64,000 nt of DNA from Macrostomum hystrix (lineage: Eukaryota > Platyhelminthes > Macrostomidae): positions 1,481,501 through 1,545,500 of the forward strand of contig CATNEN010000012.1 in the NCBI GenBank assembly GCA_950097015.1, read 5' to 3'. The notes below the pieces were generated by a model, which saw only the letters and a list, made by a program, of their open reading frames with translations, was not told where the DNA came from and ran no database searches. Made by a program: the position numbers and the translations under genes. This document shows positions 59,711-64,000 of the stretch, in pieces (position 1 is the first letter of the stretch; each line of letters opens with the position of its first letter).

Positions 59711-62700
59711 GCTGCTGCTACTGCTACTTCTGCTGCTTCTGCTGCTTCTGCTACTGCTGCTGCTGCTGCTACTGTTACTGCTGCTGCTGCTGCTGCTGGT
59801 ACTGCTGCTGCTTCTGTTGCTACTACTGCTGCTGCTGCTGCTTAAACTGGTTATTGAATTGAAATCCATTGATCTTCCAATTTTTTCAGACCCATCTGTA
59901 TTGTGCTGATTCTGTTTCAGTCCGATATAATAACCCAATGTGTCTTCTCATTTTTTTCATTGTTTTATTAACTCTAGTTCAAATATCAAGTGGCCCCACT
60001 CTCTTGCACTTTTAGCGCAATCCTCTTGGGCGCATTGGGGACGCTTTCGAAATGAAAATGAAGTCCCAACCCTGTCCACCATCTAAGTAATTCAACTATA
60101 GGAATAATCATTCACATTGTTCTGTGTCCGCGAAAGAGTATACCAATCCTGGGGGTTTGTGGCAAGGCTGGTCTTCGCCAGTGGAGATATAAATCACGCT
60201 TCCCTAGTAGCAGTCAGTTTTCCCTATGGGAATAACTGCGGCCAGCTGGAAGCAGTTCGGTTGTTGGCAGAGAGACAGACAGGGGTAGATAGCGCACTTC
60301 CAATGTCCATTTCCTGCACTGAGCGAAGTTCAGAGACGCTAAACACCACACCAAACTCATCCTATCTCAAGTCATGATCAATAACTCCCGGCGCTTCCTT
60401 ACCTGCGCCGCCCGAGTAATTCTCCTGGGATCTGGGACAAAATCGAATCCCATAATAATATATACAGGGAGAAGCATTGCAGAGACACGCAGTGTCCGAG
60501 GGCAGAGCAAATATTTGCCATCTCAGAAGGAAAATGGCGAGTGAGACAGCGGCATGGCCAAAGAGATTGGACCTACAATGTTTGTCACCCCTGTTAGACA
60601 TGTCACAATTTCAGTGGGCCTTGTAAACACTAGCTATTGTGGCTAGTAGTAGCACTGTAGAATGCTGAGCTGAGCTCATTACGAGCGCAATGAGTTGGCA
60701 ATTTGAATTTGCCCTCCCAATTTGTTAATTCTCAATCTCCCTCGCTATCTATCTCTGCCTGGCTGTCTGATTGACTGCCAACCCAATTCTCCTCACAAAA
60801 CTGAGGCTCACACTTCACTCGAACAAAAAATTGGTTCTTCACAATTTGGGGCCATTCGTTTCATTTGATGGAAGCAGAATTTTGTGCTGTTTTTTTTCCA
60901 GCCTAAATTATAAATAACGAATCAATTATTAACGGAACCAAAGCGTGACAATGTAATTTCGTCGAAAAATTCATTGTCCATGCAGGCATCAACGAAACTG
61001 AAGTGCCCGATAGGAAGCAGGCCTTCGGCGCCAATGTTATACCACCGAAGCCGCCCAAGACCTTCCTGCAATTGGCGTTCGAGGCTATGCAGGACTACAC
61101 TCTCATTATGCTCATTGTGTGCGCCATCGTGTCGTTGGGCATCTCGCTATATCAGAAGTGTAAGCTGCCCGACTGTTGCAGGGAGCGATGGGTGATTATT
61201 GCAGGGAGTGAAGGGTGATGATTTCAGGGAGTGATGGGTGATGATTGCAGGGAGTGAAGGGTGATGATTGGAGGGAGTGATGGGTGATGATTGCAGGGAG
61301 TGAAGGGTGATGATTGCAGGGAGTGAAGGGTGATGATTGCAGGGAGTGATTGGTGATGATTGCAGGGAGCGAAGGGTGATGATTTCAGGGAGTGATGGGT
61401 GATGATTTCAGGGAGTGAAGGGTAATGATTGCAGGGAGCGAAGGGTGATGATTGCAGGGAGTGAAGGGTGATGATTTCAGGGAGTGATGGGTGATGATTG
61501 CAGGGAGTGAAGGGTGATGATTGCAGGGATTGAAGGGGTGATTGCAGGGATTGAAGGGGTGATTGCAGGGATTGAAGGGGTGATTGCAGGGATTGAAGGG
61601 GTGATTGCAGGGATTGAAGGGGTGATTGCAGGGATTGAAGGGGTGATTGCAGTCTCAAAACTCTATCCCATCCAAACCCACTCAAACCCAGTCCGCAGCA
61701 AGTCTCCAGACGAACCGCACGGCGACGACAGCGAAGAGCAGGCCGGCTGGATTGAGGGCGTCGCCATCGCCTTCGCCGTCATTGTCGTAGTGCTCGTGAC
61801 TGCTTTCAACGACTGGAGCAAGGAGCGCCAGTTCCGCGGCCTTCAGGCTAAGCTGGAGCAGGAGCACCTGTTCGATGTCATCCGCCACGGCCAGGTGTCA
61901 AAGGTGCTTGTCAACGACATTGTTGTTGGCGACATCTGCCAGGTGAAATACGGTGACGCCCTGCCAGCCGATGGTATTATCATCCAGAGCAACGACCTGA
62001 AGGTGGACGAGAGCAGCCTGACTGGAGAGAGCGACCACGTCAAGAAGGGCGAAGATCGAGATCCAATCCTGCTGTCCGGTGAGTGACGTCAGTGGCACTG
62101 GCTGACAGAATGACACCGACTGACAGAATGACACTGACTGACAGAATGACACTGACTGACAAAATGACACCGACTGACAGAATGACACCGACTGACAGAA
62201 TGACACTGACTGACAAAATGACACCGACTGACAGAATACACTGATTTACAGAATACTCTGATTTACAGAATACACTGATTTACAGAATACACTGATTTAC
62301 AGAATACACTGATTTACAGAATACACTGACTGACTGACAGTTCGTGCCTGACAAAAGTATAATAAGTAATGCAAATATGCGTGTAATATGTAAAGCAAGG
62401 TCAGGGTTTTGAAAGCGAATAGAAAATAAGTCGACTGGGGTAGGGCTGACAAAGTTTGAACAATCCAATGAGTGGGGAAGCTTCTAAGAGGCGATGGCAC
62501 TTTGGCGAAGCCCAGGAACAGACAGGGAGATCTATTGACTTTGCCATTGGGCTGGAAGATTGTTTGAACAAAGATTCAGCTTTTCGCCCGGCTGGCAGGG
62601 CATGCAGTGCTCCCAACCCTCCGGTACCCACCTCCTCTCCCCGCGGAGCACATGTCGATGGCGCGACGCACTTCCTCCCGCCTCCGCCTTCATCCGGAAT

Positions 62701-63918
62701 GGCTCTGGGAGGCTGGAGTCATATAGAATCATCTCTCCTTCTGCTACGACGCGCTGAGAAAAGGCAATTATATAGGATTGGTCTCCAACTGCCGCCAGCC
62801 TGTCAGTCTTCCTGTTGGGCCATGATGGGATTTCAGGGGGAGGGGAGATGAGGGGAAACGCGTGAGAGCTGCTTCTTCCCATCGCGGCAGCACCAGTCGG
62901 AGCCTTAATTAGGACTACTTTTCCTTACTTTTTGCTTTTTGCACCTTTCCCTTCGCCCGGTCCCTGCCACCGCTGCTGGTGCCCGCTTTTGCTATTTTTT
63001 CTTCTTTAAAAGTTCAATACTTGAAAGCCCGGCTAGAAGATGGAGACGATGAGGGAATGAAAGTGAAATGCTTCTGTCGCCACACTGGCGATCTACTCTA
63101 CCCTCCCGGGTCGTGTTAGAATTCACTTTCAGCTTGGCCTTAGAAAAGCTTTGCAAATCGATGCTAGTCTGTATGTATGATGTGTTTTTGTGCAACCAGG
63201 GCGTGTGACTGCTGCACCACTATGGTGTCGAAGTACTGTGTTTAAAACTTGCCTTTGTTCCTATAAATTCTCACTTATTTATGATTCAGGATGTTTCATT
63301 CAAGTGAACCTAAACCAACCCCATACATTAAGGTCCATAACCCCAGCTGCCCTAGTTAGCCCAAACACACCATAACCCCCAATATGTCACATTCTAAACA
63401 GCGTTCCATAGACACCCCAGCTCTGCCGCCTAGTTAGCCCAAACACCAACCCCCCAATATGTCACATTCTAAACAGCGTTCCATAGACACCCCAGCTCTG
63501 CCGCCTAGTTAGCCCAAACACCAACCCCCCAATATGTCACATTCTAAACAGCGTTCCATAGACACCCCAGCACTGCCGCCTAGTTAGCCCAAACACCAAC
63601 CCCCCAATATTTCACATTCTAAATAGCCTTCCATAGACACTCCAACTCTACCACCCAGTTAGCCCAAACACCAACCATGGAAAATATCGCATTTAAAGTA
63701 CACGGCAAGAAATTTTTCACCATCACCCACGATTTTCTCAGGCACAAACGTCATGGAAGGCTCCGGTCGCATGATAGTCACGGCTGTGGGCATCAACTCG
63801 CAGGCTGGCATCATCTTCAGCCTGCTTGGCGCCACCGGCGACGCGGACGAAGGCGACGGCGGAAAGCAGGCTCCAGCTGCTCAGCCCCAGAAGAGGACGA
63901 CCAATGATAAAGCAAACG
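56425..63918 (+). CDS. ATP2B: plasma membrane Ca2+-transporting ATPase, N-terminal exons
   Basis: P2B-type ATPase that exports Ca2+ from the cell under calmodulin control. Four exons in phase: 56425-56587 (ATG), 60986-61159, 61692-62078 and 63742-63918 (donor ACG-GTAGGT); 300 codons plus one base, the rest lying beyond the window. The N-terminus ([20 protein letters not shown]) and [17 protein letters not shown] are typical of the family. M1 lies in exon 2 ([19 protein letters not shown]) and M2 in exon 3 ([18 protein letters not shown]). The actuator domain has [16 protein letters not shown] with the TGES motif, and exon 4 continues [19 protein letters not shown] and a Lys/Ala-rich linker before M3. 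A stop upstream in frame at 56353 and a GCA-rich leader support this start. The paralogue cannot be told. Confidence 0.95.
56622..57077 (+). mobile_element. hAT MITE remnant in ATP2B intron 1
   Basis: Left end CTGGGGTCGGCAAGCTTGTT followed by GACGACAGCGGGCCGCAT, as in the element at 20952; inner repeat GATGAGACACGGGATA-like (about 56715-57020); right part GGCAACGGGCGGGG, GAGCTTCGAGGGCCGCATC, then truncated without the terminal inverted repeat. Confidence 0.83.
57080..58083. other. ATP2B intron 1, nothing recognised
   Basis: No exon or element identified between the MITE remnant and the CTG microsatellite. Confidence 0.35.
58084..58184. repeat. CTG microsatellite, left part
   Basis: CTG-rich run with CTA and CTT interruptions. 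Together with 59390-59843 it appears to be one microsatellite split by the LINE insertion. Confidence 0.88.
58185..59389 (-). mobile_element. 5'-truncated non-LTR retrotransposon with RNase H
   Basis: Minus strand: the end of a reverse transcriptase ([18 protein letters not shown], then [17 protein letters not shown]) is separated from the rest by a frameshift near 59270. An RNase H domain follows ([41 protein letters not shown]), then a C-terminal CNRC...HWLCDC zinc-knuckle-like motif, ending in a TAA stop at about 58221. After only seven more bases the element ends in a (CA) run (58185-58214). RNase H in that position is typical of I/R1/LOA/Tad-like LINE clades. The frameshift and truncation make it inactive. 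It lies inside a CTG microsatellite. Confidence 0.88.
59390..59843. repeat. CTG microsatellite, right part
   Basis: About 450 bases of CTG/CTA/CTT/CCG triplets; CTG dominates. Partly internally duplicated (the block TGCTGCTTCTGCTGCTACCG occurs near 59507 and 59610). Intronic. Confidence 0.93.
59844..60985. other. ATP2B intron 1, 3' part
   Basis: No feature recognised; ends in the acceptor CATGCAG before exon 60986. Confidence 0.4.
61178..61650. repeat. 19-23-bp minisatellite in ATP2B intron 2
   Basis: About 20 copies of GGGTGATGATTGCAGGGAGT plus GAA, with TTTCAGG variants, followed by seven perfect 19-bp copies of GATTGCAGGGATTGAAGGGGT-type units (61520-61650). It starts about 20 bases after the donor at 61160 and ends about 40 bases before the next exon. 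Confidence 0.94.
62090..62335. repeat. 17-20-bp minisatellite in ATP2B intron 3
   Basis: About eight copies of GACTGACAGAATGACAC followed by about five copies of TGATTTACAGAATACAC. It starts about 10 bases after the donor at 62079. Confidence 0.93.
62340..63330. other. ATP2B intron 3, middle
   Basis: No feature recognised; open frames here are not similar to any family that I know. Confidence 0.35.
63335..63675. repeat. 75-bp tandem repeat before ATP2B exon 4
   Basis: About four copies of a 75-bp unit with CCCCAATATGTCACATTCTA, AACAGCGTTCCATAGACACC and CCGCCTAGTTAGCCCAAACA. The last copy ends about 70 bases before the acceptor at 63741. Confidence 0.92.
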
Positions 63919-64000
63919 GTAGGTTGACTCTCTGACCTAGATTTTTTTGTTTTATTAGGAATTTGTACATTTTTCTAAAGGGGAAAATGTACAAATTTAT
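63919..64000. other. start of ATP2B intron 4
   Basis: Intron sequence after the donor at 63919; the gene continues past the window. Confidence 0.6.

Noticed and set aside
59309-59938. Poly-Ser, poly-Ala and poly-Cys proteins
   Set aside because: Three frames of a CTG microsatellite in an ATP2B intron.

Overview
The window is animal nuclear DNA: short exons with GT/AG junctions that join in frame, tRNA-derived SINEs, hAT-type MITEs, Ty3/gypsy and non-LTR retrotransposon remnants, and very many intronic minisatellites. Exons are GC-rich and intergenic DNA is AT-rich. An invertebrate is likely; a flatworm or other lophotrochozoan with a repeat-rich genome is a guess that the sequence does not settle. 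All gene models below were built by hand from protein similarity plus splice sites whose phases agree; no transcript or database search was available.

Layout: (1) 1-850, decayed Ty3/gypsy integrase (-) inside an intron. (2) 1915-12435 (+), the last 11 exons (1985 codons with stop) of midasin (MDN1), a pre-60S ribosome assembly AAA ATPase. (3) 13725-19059 (+), a complete six-exon inositol polyphosphate 5-phosphatase (INPP5K/J type) with two SKICH-like domains. (4) 20109-21259, a SINE and an intact hAT MITE with target duplication. (5) 22383-39288 (-), a complete NADP isocitrate dehydrogenase (IDH1-like, 412 aa). Its last intron holds a giant purine-rich minisatellite (about 10.3 kb plus 2.2 kb) and its terminal exon is present twice, 2971 bp apart and nearly identical. 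(6) 41091-43103 (+), UFD1, with a MITE in its intron. (7) 44227-45821 (-), a three-exon divergent homeobox gene. (8) 46690-about 48000 (+), the 3' end of a Ty3/gypsy element with a substituted catalytic residue. (9) 48.6-56.4 kb, no recognised gene, but a 13-bp minisatellite. (10) 56425-63918 and beyond (+), the first four coding exons of a plasma membrane Ca2+ ATPase (ATP2B/PMCA), with a MITE remnant and a LINE fragment inserted in a CTG microsatellite in intron 1.

The genes are unrelated housekeeping or regulatory genes with no operon-like logic. The unifying feature is the repeat landscape: most longer introns carry their own minisatellite, and the array in IDH1 shares its core motif with the minisatellite found inside the hAT MITE family, which suggests that MITEs can seed large intronic arrays here.
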